37,088 bases of DNA, taken from Sulfurimonas crateris (lineage in GTDB: Bacteria; Campylobacterota; Campylobacteria; Campylobacterales; Sulfurimonadaceae). A program made the translations under genes and the position numbers. Shown in pieces: positions 25,192 through 34,215 of the stretch. The DNA is taken from contig CAMCYC010000019.1 in assembly GCA_945883795.1 (NCBI GenBank), forward strand, positions 1-37,088, read 5' to 3'. Position 1 is the stretch's first letter. Each line of letters opens with the position of its first letter. The notes beneath the pieces are model-generated. The model had not been told where the DNA came from, ran no database searches, and saw only the letters and a list, made by a program, of their open reading frames with translations.

Positions 25192-25926
25192 ATGAGAGAT
25201 AAATTAGGTAAATACATAAGTAGCATTGATACACTCAAACTTGAAGAAAGAGTATTAAAATATAATACTCTAATTTTAGGCGAAGAGGGAGCAGGAAAAA
25301 CGAATTTAGCATGCAAAATCAGAAACTATGTAATTGATAAGAATGTGCCAACTATTTATATGGACTTTTCAGATTCAAACGAAGATGCAATTGAAATACG
25401 GTATAAAGATGAACATTTTAATTATATCAGATTTGAAGAAAGCGAAGAGTTTAATAACGCTTTAGATGAATTAGTAAAAGCAAAAAAACATATCTACATG
25501 GCTGTAAACCCTAACTATTTTTCTTTCAAAAGAGATATTAAAAGTAAGCTTACACAAACACTCCAAAAACAAGAGCTTTTAGATAACTATTATTATTTCT
25601 TTCATGACATAGAAAGTTTGAATGGTTTTTATACAAAATTTGAAGATTTTTTACTCTACATGTTAGGCTTTTTAAATCTTCAAAAATATGGATTGACATT
25701 TTTGGCACAACCACATAGCACTTTTGCAAATCCACAAATAAAACTTTTATTTACATTTTTATATATAGGAAAATGTACTCATTTAGATTATTTTAATACT
25801 GCAAATTTAAAAAATTTCAAGAAAAATACTTTTCTTCATCAATACAGAACAGATTATCCAACACTTTTATTTAGTGATATTAAAACAAATCTTGTTGAGA
25901 TTGATGAATATCTTTTTGAAGAATAA
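25192..25926 (+). CDS. P-loop ATPase of unknown role
   Basis: 244 residues with a Walker A motif GEEGAGKT (30-37) and a plausible Walker B, YYFFHDIES (about 134-142). The layout (NTLILGEEGAGKTNLACKIRNYVID, later ADP-type helices rich in Phe/Tyr) suggests a soluble ATP-binding switch or loader, but no family is recognised. It has its own TATAAT promoter and lies two bases before the Nnr gene, with which it is probably co-transcribed. Confidence 0.75.
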   Translation: MRDKLGKYISSIDTLKLEERVLKYNTLILGEEGAGKTNLACKIRNYVIDKNVPTIYMDFSDSNEDAIEIRYKDEHFNYIRFEESEEFNNALDELVKAKKHIYMAVNPNYFSFKRDIKSKLTQTLQKQELLDNYYYFFHDIESLNGFYTKFEDFLLYMLGFLNLQKYGLTFLAQPHSTFANPQIKLLFTFLYIGKCTHLDYFNTANLKNFKKNTFLHQYRTDYPTLLFSDIKTNLVEIDEYLFEE

Positions 25927-25928
25927 AG

Positions 25929-27320
25929 ATGCAAAAACTTTTTCATGAAGTTGCCTCTTTAGATAAAAGGTGTTACGAAGAGTTCGGACTAAGTGAAGAT
26001 ATACTCATGGAACATGCTGCAAATGGGATGGCTGAGTATATCCGCAATCATTTTCATAAAAGTTCTCAAATCATTATCGTCTGTGGTAGTGGCAACAATG
26101 GCGCAGATGGTATTGCACTTGCAAGACTTTTACATGGCGATTTTCCAGTGAGCCTCTTTTTTGTAAAAGAACCAAAATCTGAGATGGCAATTTTACAAAA
26201 CAAACGCACTCAAGCAGTTGGAGTCAAAATTTGTCAAGAGTTATCTCCATGTGATGTTCTTATCGATGCTATCGTTGGAACAGGTTTTAGTGGTAAATTT
26301 GATGCAAGACTTCAATTAGTTTTGGAACAGATGAATGAACTCGAAGCATTTAAAATAGCATGTGATGTTCCCTCAGGCTTGGAACAAAATGGGCAAGTTA
26401 GCTCGAATGTTTTTGAAGCAGATGTCACTCTTACCATGGGTGCTTTGAAAAAAAGTTTATTTTTAGATGAAGCAAAAGAGTTTGTAGGTAAGATAGAAGT
26501 GCTTACTCTGGGTATCTCCAGAGAAATTTATGAAACACCAACAAACTGGAATTTATTAGATTTGCTAGATTTACAACTCCCTTACAGAAAGAAAAAAAAT
26601 TCCCACAAAGGAAATTATGGACATTTAGCACTTGCATGTGGAAATAAATCAGGTGCAAGTATTATGAGTGCTTTGAGTGCTTTGAAATTTGGAACTGGTT
26701 TGGTCACTTTAATTGGATTTGAAGATGAAGTGATTCCAGAGATGCTTATGTATGCTCATGAATTACCAACAAATACAACAGCTCTTGCTTGTGGTATGGG
26801 TTTGGGAAATGAGTTTAGTAAATTAGAATTAGATAAGTTTTTAGATAACACTTTGCCCTTAATTGCAGATGCTGATATTTTTCATATGCCCATACTTTTG
26901 GATATTTTAAAAAGGGAAGATGTGGTTTTAACACCTCATCCAAAAGAGTTTGTATCTGTTTTAAAACAAACAGGGATAGCCGAAATATCTGTAGAAATTT
27001 TACAAAAAAATCGTTTTGAATATGTAGAAAAGTTTTGCTCATTATTGCCACATGTTACCCTTGTTCTAAAAGGTGCAAATGTCATAATTGGTAAAGATAA
27101 TCAGTTTTTTATCAATCCACATGGCACTGCATCTTTGGCAAAAGGGGGAAGTGGTGATATCTTAAGTGGCTTGATAGGCGCTCTTTTAGCACAAGGATAT
27201 ACAGCGTTAGAAGCTGCAAAAAATGGTTCCTTAGCACATACAAAACTCGCACTTAACTATCAAGGCGCTGATTTTTCACTGACTCCAAAAGAGTTGATTG
27301 ATGGAATAGGCAACTTGTAA
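25929..27320 (+). CDS. nnr: Bifunctional NAD(P)H-hydrate epimerase / ADP-dependent dehydratase
   Basis: 463 residues, repairing hydrated NADH and NADPH. The N-terminal YjeF_N domain (about 1-205) has CGSGNNGADGIALAR and the acidic DAIVGTGFSGKF; the C-terminal kinase-like dehydratase (about 215-463) has LTPHPKEF and the ADP-binding AKGGSGDILSGLIGALLAQG. Both halves are complete, as in other two-domain Nnr proteins. It starts two bases after the P-loop gene. Confidence 0.93.
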   Translation: MQKLFHEVASLDKRCYEEFGLSEDILMEHAANGMAEYIRNHFHKSSQIIIVCGSGNNGADGIALARLLHGDFPVSLFFVKEPKSEMAILQNKRTQAVGVKICQELSPCDVLIDAIVGTGFSGKFDARLQLVLEQMNELEAFKIACDVPSGLEQNGQVSSNVFEADVTLTMGALKKSLFLDEAKEFVGKIEVLTLGISREIYETPTNWNLLDLLDLQLPYRKKKNSHKGNYGHLALACGNKSGASIMSALSALKFGTGLVTLIGFEDEVIPEMLMYAHELPTNTTALACGMGLGNEFSKLELDKFLDNTLPLIADADIFHMPILLDILKREDVVLTPHPKEFVSVLKQTGIAEISVEILQKNRFEYVEKFCSLLPHVTLVLKGANVIIGKDNQFFINPHGTASLAKGGSGDILSGLIGALLAQGYTALEAAKNGSLAHTKLALNYQGADFSLTPKELIDGIGNL

Positions 27321-27331
27321 GATTGCTTATG

Positions 27332-27340
27332 TTATAAAAT
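27332..27340 (+). promoter_or_regulatory. Possible -10 region for thiG
   Basis: TTATAAAAT about 29 bases before the thiG ATG, with TAGGAAG as the ribosome site. Confidence 0.35.
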
Positions 27341-27368
27341 AGCCATATAAATATTAGGAAGTAAAACT

Positions 27369-28145
27369 ATGCATAAATTAAAAATCGGAAAATATGAACT
27401 AGGGAGTCGCTTAATTGTTGGAAGTGGCAAATATATTGATTTTCAAACAACAAGAGAAGCAACTCTTGCAAGTGGAAGTGAACTTATCACTGTTGCTGTT
27501 CGCCGTTTAAATATCACAAATCCAGATAAAGAAAATCTTCGAGACACTTTTGCAGGCACAAATGTAAATTTTTTACCAAACTCTGCGGGATGTACAACTG
27601 CCGAAGAAGCGATTACAACTTTTAGACTCACTCGTGAAGCTACGGGGATAGATTTGATTAAACTCGAAGTTATTGGTGATACAAAAAAAACGCTCTATCC
27701 TGATGTAATTGAGACAATAAAAGCATGTCAAATTTTGGCAAAAGATGGTTTTACAATCATGGCATATACTTCAGATGACCCAATTATGGCAAAAAGATTA
27801 GAAGATGCTGGCGCACATGCAATTATGCCACTTGCTGCTCCAATTGGAAGCGGTTTAGGGATTCAAAACCCTTACAATATAGTTTTTATCCGTGAAGCTG
27901 TAAGTGTTCCTGTAATTGTAGATGCTGGAATTGGGTGTGCAAGTGATGCAGCGTATGCGATGGAACTTGGTGCTGATGGTGTTTTAACAAATACAGCAAT
28001 AGCTCAAGCGCAAAATCCTATTCTTATGGCCAAAGCGATGAAACATGCCGTAATAGCAGGACGCATGAGCTATTTAAGCGGAAGAATCCCAAAACGCCCT
28101 TATGCAACTGCATCTTCTCCAATACATGGGATGATACAGTTTTAA
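27369..28145 (+). CDS. thiG: Thiazole synthase ThiG
   Basis: 258 residues, a TIM barrel that builds the thiazole phosphate of thiamine from deoxyxylulose phosphate, dehydroglycine/iminoglycine and ThiS-thiocarboxylate. The Schiff-base lysine is K98 ([11 protein letters not shown]). [22 protein letters not shown] and LTNTAIA are conserved. Other thi genes are absent, so thiG stands alone here. It ends in a terminator shared with pyk. Confidence 0.96.
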   Translation: MHKLKIGKYELGSRLIVGSGKYIDFQTTREATLASGSELITVAVRRLNITNPDKENLRDTFAGTNVNFLPNSAGCTTAEEAITTFRLTREATGIDLIKLEVIGDTKKTLYPDVIETIKACQILAKDGFTIMAYTSDDPIMAKRLEDAGAHAIMPLAAPIGSGLGIQNPYNIVFIREAVSVPVIVDAGIGCASDAAYAMELGADGVLTNTAIAQAQNPILMAKAMKHAVIAGRMSYLSGRIPKRPYATASSPIHGMIQF

Positions 28146-28171
28146 GCAAAAAGGATTTTTTCCTTTTGCTT
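28144..28171. terminator. Bidirectional terminator between thiG and pyk
   Basis: AAGCAAAAAGGA and TCCTTTTGCTT pair (one bulged A) around a T-rich loop. The hairpin overlaps the stop codons of both convergent genes and offers T-rich 3' arms on either strand. Confidence 0.75.
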
Positions 28172-29621
28172 AGTGTATCTTCAAACCTTTAAAAAATTCC
28201 ATCTCGTAGCGACTTATAATTCTAATCATATTTGTAGAACCAACAACACCATAAGGGTCACCAGCTGTAAGAATATAGGTGCTATCTATATCTAAAACAC
28301 CTCTATTAATACCTTCACTCATGAGTTCATGCATAATAGTGCCATGATTGTTGTTACTTACAGAAAACGCTGGTACAACACCCCAAACAATAGTGAGTGA
28401 TTGTGCTGTTTTTTTATCATGCGTTACTGCATAAATAGGTTGTTCTGGGCGATAACGAGCTATTTTTTTTGCAGAATTTCCTGATGAAGTAATAGTTAAA
28501 ATCCCTGCCGTATCCAAAGTATGACATAATAGTACTGCAGACTCATTTATTTTATCTGCTTTGTCATGCATCTCAAATTCTGTCAATTTATTAAAAGGGT
28601 AATGTTTTTCTATCCCCTTAATAGTATTTACCATGGTTTGCACTGCCAAAACAGGATTATGTCCCATGGCGCTCTCTTCTGAGAGCATAACAGCGTCTGT
28701 TCCATCTAAAACAGCATTTGCAATATCACTAATTTCAGCTCTTGTTGCAGTGTCATTTTTTGTCATGGAAAGGAGCATTTGGGTTGCAGTAATTACAGGT
28801 TTACTCACATTATTTGCTTTTTTTATCAACATTTTTTGTACACTCGGAACATCATAATAAGGTATCTCTATCCCCAAATCACCACGAGCAACCATAATGC
28901 CATCACTTTCTTTGAGAATTTCGTCTATATTATCAACTGCATCAAATTTTTCTATTTTTGCAAAAAGTTGTACTTTCCCACCATTTTCGGCAATAATAGC
29001 TCTTGCATTACGCATATCTTTTCCATTTTGTACAAATGAAATTGCCATAAAATCAACATTATTTTCGATTCCCCAAAGCATGTCTATTTTATCTTTTGGA
29101 GTTAAAATATCAATTCCAAGTTCTGTATTTGGAAAATTCACCCCTTTTTTTGAGCTAAGAATCCCATCATTTTCTATGATAACTTTCACATGCTCAGGCG
29201 TGACTTCAATAACTCGTGAGCGGATAATTCCATCATAAAGATAGATAAATTCCCCCTCACGCAATCTGTCTAAAATAGATTTTTGATTGAGCGTTAAACG
29301 ATAATAAGCATCACTTACTTTTGTACCAATGATATCCTCTTTAACAAACTCTAAAATATCATCTACTCTGAGCATAAAATCCTCTTCAAGTACGCCAATA
29401 CGAACTTTTGGACCACTAATATCTTGTAATATTCCTGTGATTAAACCTGTATTTTTAATCGCCATTCGTATTCTCTTTAAAACAGTAGAGTGGTATTCAT
29501 GCGTTCCATGACTAAAGTTTAGGCGAAATACATTCACACCTGCACGAATTAACTCTTCTATTTTTTCTAAAGAATCTGAAGAGGGTCCAATAGTTGCTAA
29601 AATTTTTGTTCTTTTTTTCAT
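28170..29621 (-). CDS. pyk: Pyruvate kinase
   Basis: 483 residues. Makes pyruvate and ATP from phosphoenolpyruvate. Conserved elements are KILATIGPSS, FRLNFSHG, FMAISFVQN, MVARGDLGIEIP and TATQMLLSM; a small C-terminal allosteric domain is present. It follows gltX on the same strand after 126 bases that contain hairpins, so it may have its own promoter. Confidence 0.97.
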   Translation of the reverse strand: MKKRTKILATIGPSSDSLEKIEELIRAGVNVFRLNFSHGTHEYHSTVLKRIRMAIKNTGLITGILQDISGPKVRIGVLEEDFMLRVDDILEFVKEDIIGTKVSDAYYRLTLNQKSILDRLREGEFIYLYDGIIRSRVIEVTPEHVKVIIENDGILSSKKGVNFPNTELGIDILTPKDKIDMLWGIENNVDFMAISFVQNGKDMRNARAIIAENGGKVQLFAKIEKFDAVDNIDEILKESDGIMVARGDLGIEIPYYDVPSVQKMLIKKANNVSKPVITATQMLLSMTKNDTATRAEISDIANAVLDGTDAVMLSEESAMGHNPVLAVQTMVNTIKGIEKHYPFNKLTEFEMHDKADKINESAVLLCHTLDTAGILTITSSGNSAKKIARYRPEQPIYAVTHDKKTAQSLTIVWGVVPAFSVSNNNHGTIMHELMSEGINRGVLDIDSTYILTAGDPYGVVGSTNMIRIISRYEMEFFKGLKIH

Positions 29622-29671
29622 GAAATATCCATATTTTATAAGCTGAAAAATTATACTGTTTTATTATTCCA

Positions 29672-29701
29672 ATAAAGACACAAATAGATTTATGTCTTTA
29701 T
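29672..29701. repeat. Inverted repeat upstream of pyk
   Basis: ATAAAGACA (29672-29680) and TGTCTTTAT (29693-29701) are perfect reverse complements, 12 bases apart. The site lies between gltX and pyk and may be part of the gltX terminator or an operator for pyk. Confidence 0.45.
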
Positions 29702-29724
29702 AACTTTAGAGCAGATTTTTTGCC

Positions 29725-29749
29725 AAAACTTTGCTTGAAGCAAAGTTTT
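29725..29749 (-). terminator. Hairpin at the end of gltX
   Basis: AAAACTTTGC and GCAAAGTTTT pair perfectly around TTGAA, overlapping the gltX stop codon. The T-rich arm is inside the stem. Probably an intrinsic terminator. Confidence 0.6.
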
Positions 29750-31136
29750 AAGCCTGAAAAGTTATCGCATTTGCAATTCTAAGCATTGTTTCTTGTTTAC
29801 CCAAAATAGCCATGATGCTATCGAGTCCGGGACCTGAGAGTTTGCCTAAGAGTGCTATGCGAAGAGGTTGACCGATTTTACCAAAACTGATTTGCATCTC
29901 ACTGACAACCTCTTCCATCAGTGCATGATAATCACTTGGCAAATGGAGTTCTGATGAAGCTGAAATTTTCGCTCCAAAAGCGTTTAGAATTTCTACAGAA
30001 TCAGATTTAAAAGCTTTTTTGAGTGCTTTTTCATCATAAGAGGTTGGGGTTTGGAGGATTTCTTGAATCAAAAATCCAAGCTCTTTGAGTGTTTTTGCTC
30101 TATCTTTTAGTATATCAAGGATAATCTCTTTTTTGTCATGAGAAGTTAAAACGATATCATAGTCTGAGAGTAACTCTGCAAGAGTACTATTGGAGCTATT
30201 TTTGATGTAGTGTGCATTGAGCCAATCGAGTTTTTCTGTATTATAAATAGAAGCTGATTTATTAATATCTTCTGGATTAAAAAGCTCCATCATCTCATCC
30301 ATAGAAAAAATTTCTTGGTCTCCATGACTCCAGCCCAAACGAACCAAAAAGTTTAGAAGTGCTTGAGGCAAATATCCCATCTCTTTATATGCCATGACAT
30401 CAGTTGCTCCATCTCGTTTGCTGAGTTTTTTCCCCTCATGGTTATGAATCATCGGCACATGATAAAAACTAGGTATTTCAAAACCTAATGCCTCATAAAC
30501 CACTATCTGTTTTGGAGTGTTTGAGAGGTGGTCATCTCCACGGATAACTTGATTTACACCCATTAAATGGTCATCAATAGCTACAACAAAATTATAAGTG
30601 GGTGAGCCATCAGCTCTTGCAATAACAAAATCATCTAAAATATCTAGAGCTTGAAAACTTACATCTCCTTTGACTCCATCTTTTACAATGATTGTGCCAC
30701 TTTGAGGTGCTTTTATCCGAATAACTGGCTCAACTCCTTCAGGTGGTGTATCATTAAAATCACGGTATCGTCCATCATACATGGTGCGTTGTTTGTTTGC
30801 CATTTGTGTTTCACGAAGCTCTGAGAGTTCCTCTTTTGACATGTAGCATTTGTAGGCTTTACCTTCATCTAAAAGTTGCTTAATATATTGTGCGTAAATT
30901 TCATCTCGTTGTGATTGATAAGTAATTTCACCTTCATGAGCGAGTCCGAGCCATTGAAAAGCCTCCAAAATTGCATTTGCCGCTTCGACTGAATTTCTGG
31001 CTTTATCAGTATCTTCTATGCGAAGAAGAAATTTGCCATTATTTTTTTTTGCCCAAAGATAGGAAAAAAGGGCAGTTCTAAGACCACCAATATGAAGATA
31101 GCCTGTAGGACTTGGAGCAAAACGAGTAACAATCAT
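29748..31136 (-). CDS. gltX: Glutamyl-tRNA synthetase, GltX1 type
   Basis: 462 residues, class I. Signature sequences HIGG (15-18) and KLSKRDG (about 238) bind ATP; RFAPSPTGYLH and RGDDHLSNTPKQIV are conserved. It closely resembles GltX1 of Helicobacter pylori, the enzyme that charges tRNA-Glu; members of this group usually also have a second GltX for tRNA-Gln, not seen here. AAAAAGG precedes the ATG. It diverges from the SurA-like gene. Confidence 0.96.
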   Translation of the reverse strand: MIVTRFAPSPTGYLHIGGLRTALFSYLWAKKNNGKFLLRIEDTDKARNSVEAANAILEAFQWLGLAHEGEITYQSQRDEIYAQYIKQLLDEGKAYKCYMSKEELSELRETQMANKQRTMYDGRYRDFNDTPPEGVEPVIRIKAPQSGTIIVKDGVKGDVSFQALDILDDFVIARADGSPTYNFVVAIDDHLMGVNQVIRGDDHLSNTPKQIVVYEALGFEIPSFYHVPMIHNHEGKKLSKRDGATDVMAYKEMGYLPQALLNFLVRLGWSHGDQEIFSMDEMMELFNPEDINKSASIYNTEKLDWLNAHYIKNSSNSTLAELLSDYDIVLTSHDKKEIILDILKDRAKTLKELGFLIQEILQTPTSYDEKALKKAFKSDSVEILNAFGAKISASSELHLPSDYHALMEEVVSEMQISFGKIGQPLRIALLGKLSGPGLDSIMAILGKQETMLRIANAITFQA

Positions 31137-31226
31137 GAAAAGCCTTTTTGTAAAATAAGTTTTGCATTTTAGGCAAACATTGGTTAAATATTGGTAAAAT
31201 ATTTGATTATTTTTTTAGGATTTTAT

Positions 31227-32063
31227 ATGCACAAAATTTTTCTTTCCCTTTTTATCACTTTTACGCTTAATGCTCAAATCGTAGATGGAGTTGCTGCTGT
31301 TGTCAAAGACTTTGCTATCACTCTCTATGATGTCAAAAAAGAGATGCAACTCTCAAAGCTCACAGCAACGCAAGCATTAGATGTTTTAATCCGTAAAAAA
31401 CTCGAAGAGATAGAATGCCAAGAGCGAAAAATTACGGTGAGTTCAAGTGAAGTTTATGATGATATTAAAAAAACTGCAGAGGCTAATAACATGACTGTGA
31501 GTCAGTTTTATGATGCAGTTCGAGAATCAAATGGACTTACTTCATCACAGTTAAAAGAGAAGATGAAAGAAAAGCTCATGAGTCAAAAACTCTATGGAGC
31601 TGTCGCTTATACTCACATGTCTGAGCCAAGTGCTTCTGAAATAGAAGAATATTACACGCTTCATAAAGATGCTTTTATGCATCCAACCTCTTTTAATATT
31701 ACTATTTATATTGCACAAAATGAAGCCAAACTTCAAGAAAAAATTGATAACCCTATGTTTTATTCTCCTGAAATTCAGGTAAAAGATGAGGTGTTACAAT
31801 ATGAAAGAATCTCTCCAGAACTAGCAAGCCTACTTGAAAAAACACCCATAAATAGTTTTTCTCAAATTGTGCCAAATGGAAAAAATGGATACATGAGTTT
31901 TTATATCAAATCCGTAAAATTAGCAGAGGAAGATGGAACAAAAGGGATAGAAAATAAGATTTCAAATCTTATCATGGCAACTAAAAGAGAGCAAGTTCTT
32001 GGGGATTATTTTGAAAGACTTCGTAATACGGCAGATATAAAAACTCTACGAATGCCAGAATAA
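31227..32063 (+). CDS. SurA-like periplasmic chaperone / peptidyl-prolyl isomerase
   Basis: 278 residues with a signal peptide (MHKIFLSLFITFTLNA, cleavage before QIVDG). The SurA_N-type domain (VDGVAAVVKDFAITLYDV, then helices to about 150) precedes a poorly conserved parvulin-like segment (about 150-250). It probably escorts outer-membrane proteins through the periplasm. I chose ATG 31227, after TTTTTAGGA; an upstream TTG at 31191 would bury the signal peptide. It begins a plus-strand run that continues with the radical SAM gene. Confidence 0.8.
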   Translation: MHKIFLSLFITFTLNAQIVDGVAAVVKDFAITLYDVKKEMQLSKLTATQALDVLIRKKLEEIECQERKITVSSSEVYDDIKKTAEANNMTVSQFYDAVRESNGLTSSQLKEKMKEKLMSQKLYGAVAYTHMSEPSASEIEEYYTLHKDAFMHPTSFNITIYIAQNEAKLQEKIDNPMFYSPEIQVKDEVLQYERISPELASLLEKTPINSFSQIVPNGKNGYMSFYIKSVKLAEEDGTKGIENKISNLIMATKREQVLGDYFERLRNTADIKTLRMPE

Positions 32064-32073
32064 AAACTTCTTT

Positions 32074-33573
32074 ATGAAAATAATTTTAACCACTCTAAAT
32101 TCACGCTATACACATAGCTCTGTAGGGTTGCGTTATCTTTTTGCAAATTTACAAGAGTTACAAGGAGATACTTTTATTTTGGAGTTTAGCATTAATGATG
32201 CACTTCAAAGTGTGGCTGAAAATCTTCTTCTGGATTCTCCTCATATTATTGGAATTGGTGTTTATATTTGGAATGCAAAAGAGGTCAATGAACTTATCCA
32301 TATTCTGAAAAAAGTCTCTCCACAAACAACCATTATTTTAGGTGGTCCAGAAGTAAGTTACGAGCCTTTTCGGGTAAATTTTGATGAAGCTGATTTTATT
32401 ATCCAAGGTGAAGGTGATATTGCTTTTTATGATTTATGTAACAAAATTATAAATCAAACACCACCTATTGATAAAATTATCAAAATGACACTTCCGCCTT
32501 TAAAACAAATAAAACTTCCCTATGAATATTACACAGATGAAGATATAAAAAATAGATATATTTATGTGGAAGTCTCACGAGGTTGCCCTTTTGAATGTGA
32601 ATTTTGTCTCTCCTCTATGGATGAAAAAGTGCGTGCTTTTGATTTAGATAAAGTTTTAGAAGAGTTTGAAAATCTTTGGCAAAGGGGAGCGAGAAATTTT
32701 AAATTTGTAGATAGAACTTTTAATCTTAACATGAGAACTGCAAATAAAATTTTGGACTTTTTTTTGGCAAAAGAGGAAGAATATTTTGCTCACTTTGAAG
32801 TGATTCCAGACCATTTTCCAGCTTTACTCAAAGAAAAAATAGCCAAGTTCCCGCATGGTGCTTTGCAACTAGAAATTGGGATACAAACACTTAATCCAGA
32901 GATAGCAAAGAATATTTCTCGCCAACTCTTACTTGATAAAATAGAAGAAAATATAACATTTTTAGAAAATGAAACACAGGCACATATCCATTTAGATTTG
33001 ATAGTTGGACTCCCTGCTGAGACATTAGAGAGTTTTGGAAAAAATCTTGATAAACTTGTAAGCTTGAGTAGTTGTGAGATACAAATAGGGATACTCAAAA
33101 AACTTTCAGGTACTTATATAAAACGGCATGACGAAACTTTTGGAATGGTTTATAGCGATATTCCACCGTATGATATTTTAAAAAATAATGTGCTTTCTTT
33201 TAACGAGATTCAGATTATGAAACGATTTGCAAGGTTTTGGGATTTGACTTACAATAGCGGAAATTTTAAAAACAGTATTACTTTAGTATGGCAAGATAAA
33301 AGTGTTTTTGAAAATTTTTATGCTTTTGGCTTATGGATTTATGAGCAAACAAATTCTACATGGATGATTTCACTCCAAAGATTGGGAGAACTCTTATTTT
33401 TGTATTTGACACAAGTAAAAAAGTTAGCATCACAAATGGTCGCTGAAAAGATGTTACTAGACATGATGAAACTCAAAGGCAGAGCAATCCCTACCTATCT
33501 TAAACCGTATGCAACAGAGTTTGTAGTTCAACAAAAAATGGGAACTTCTGGTTTTAACAAAAGACAAAATTGA
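32074..33573 (+). CDS. B12-binding radical SAM protein, DUF4080 type
   Basis: 499 residues. An N-terminal B12-binding-like fold (about 1-135; IIGIGVYIWNAKEV, ILGGPEVSYEP) precedes a radical SAM core with the iron-sulfur motif CPFECEFC (CxxxCxxC) in VSRGCPFECEFCLSSMDE. The C-terminal part matches the DUF4080 layout. The reaction is unknown. It lies ten bases after the SurA-like gene. Confidence 0.88.
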   Translation: MKIILTTLNSRYTHSSVGLRYLFANLQELQGDTFILEFSINDALQSVAENLLLDSPHIIGIGVYIWNAKEVNELIHILKKVSPQTTIILGGPEVSYEPFRVNFDEADFIIQGEGDIAFYDLCNKIINQTPPIDKIIKMTLPPLKQIKLPYEYYTDEDIKNRYIYVEVSRGCPFECEFCLSSMDEKVRAFDLDKVLEEFENLWQRGARNFKFVDRTFNLNMRTANKILDFFLAKEEEYFAHFEVIPDHFPALLKEKIAKFPHGALQLEIGIQTLNPEIAKNISRQLLLDKIEENITFLENETQAHIHLDLIVGLPAETLESFGKNLDKLVSLSSCEIQIGILKKLSGTYIKRHDETFGMVYSDIPPYDILKNNVLSFNEIQIMKRFARFWDLTYNSGNFKNSITLVWQDKSVFENFYAFGLWIYEQTNSTWMISLQRLGELLFLYLTQVKKLASQMVAEKMLLDMMKLKGRAIPTYLKPYATEFVVQQKMGTSGFNKRQN

Positions 33574-33574
33574 G

Positions 33575-33580
33575 TATAAT
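33575..33580 (+). promoter_or_regulatory. -10 box directly before lapG
   Basis: TATAAT with five bases between it and ATG 33586 and no Shine-Dalgarno sequence; it overlaps the end of the radical SAM gene region. A leaderless lapG message is possible. Confidence 0.45.
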
Positions 33581-33585
33581 AATTT

Positions 33586-34215
33586 ATGAATTTTTTTAAA
33601 GTAATATTTTCAATTTTATTATTATTAATCATGATAACTGCTAATAGTTTGGCGGAACTTATAGATAATCAGGTGATTGTCGCTGCTGATGCAAAATATA
33701 AAACTTTTGCAAAAAATCGTTTTATTGCAGCAAAAAAACAATTACTCACTGACCTTCAAGGTAAGACGGACATGGAAAAATTGGAGGTAGTAAATAGTTG
33801 GTACAACGCTATCCTTTACAAAAGTGACCGAGAAATTTATGGAGTGAGTGATTATTGGGCTACACTTTATGAATTTGTAGGAAAAGGGATGGGTGATTGT
33901 GAAGATTATACAATTGCCAAATATTACACACTCAAAGAGTTGGGAATTGACCCAAATAAAATGAAGTTTACTTATGTTGTTTACAAAAGCAGAAGTGGAG
34001 AAAATATCTCTCATATGGTACTTTCGTACCTCACTGTACCAAAGCCAAAATCAAAAGATGATATTTTGATTTTAGGGAATATTAATCAAAGAGTTTTACC
34101 TGTATCCAAACGGCTTGATATAGTCAAAATGGTTAGGATGATGAACGGTGACACAGGTGCGCAATCAAAAAAATGGAAACAGTTAGATTCTGACATGAAA
34201 AGGAAAAAGTTATGA
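33586..34215 (+). CDS. lapG: LapG-like periplasmic cysteine protease (BTLCP family)
   Basis: 209 residues with a signal peptide (about 1-23). The transglutaminase-like core has catalytic C105 (GMGDCEDY) and H143 (ISHMVLSY). In LapG the third residue is an Asp in a segment like LDN; here the aligned segment ILGNI has Gly (G164), so the triad may be altered, although D158/D159 are close by. In Pseudomonas LapG clips the N-terminus of a large surface adhesin and is held back by LapD. The downstream gene is lapD-like and overlaps by four bases, which supports the call. No adhesin gene is in the window. Confidence 0.85.
   Translation: MNFFKVIFSILLLLIMITANSLAELIDNQVIVAADAKYKTFAKNRFIAAKKQLLTDLQGKTDMEKLEVVNSWYNAILYKSDREIYGVSDYWATLYEFVGKGMGDCEDYTIAKYYTLKELGIDPNKMKFTYVVYKSRSGENISHMVLSYLTVPKPKSKDDILILGNINQRVLPVSKRLDIVKMVRMMNGDTGAQSKKWKQLDSDMKRKKL

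Noticed and set aside
28633-29238. Plus-strand frames opposite pyk
   Set aside because: They are shadows of a strongly conserved gene and resemble no protein.
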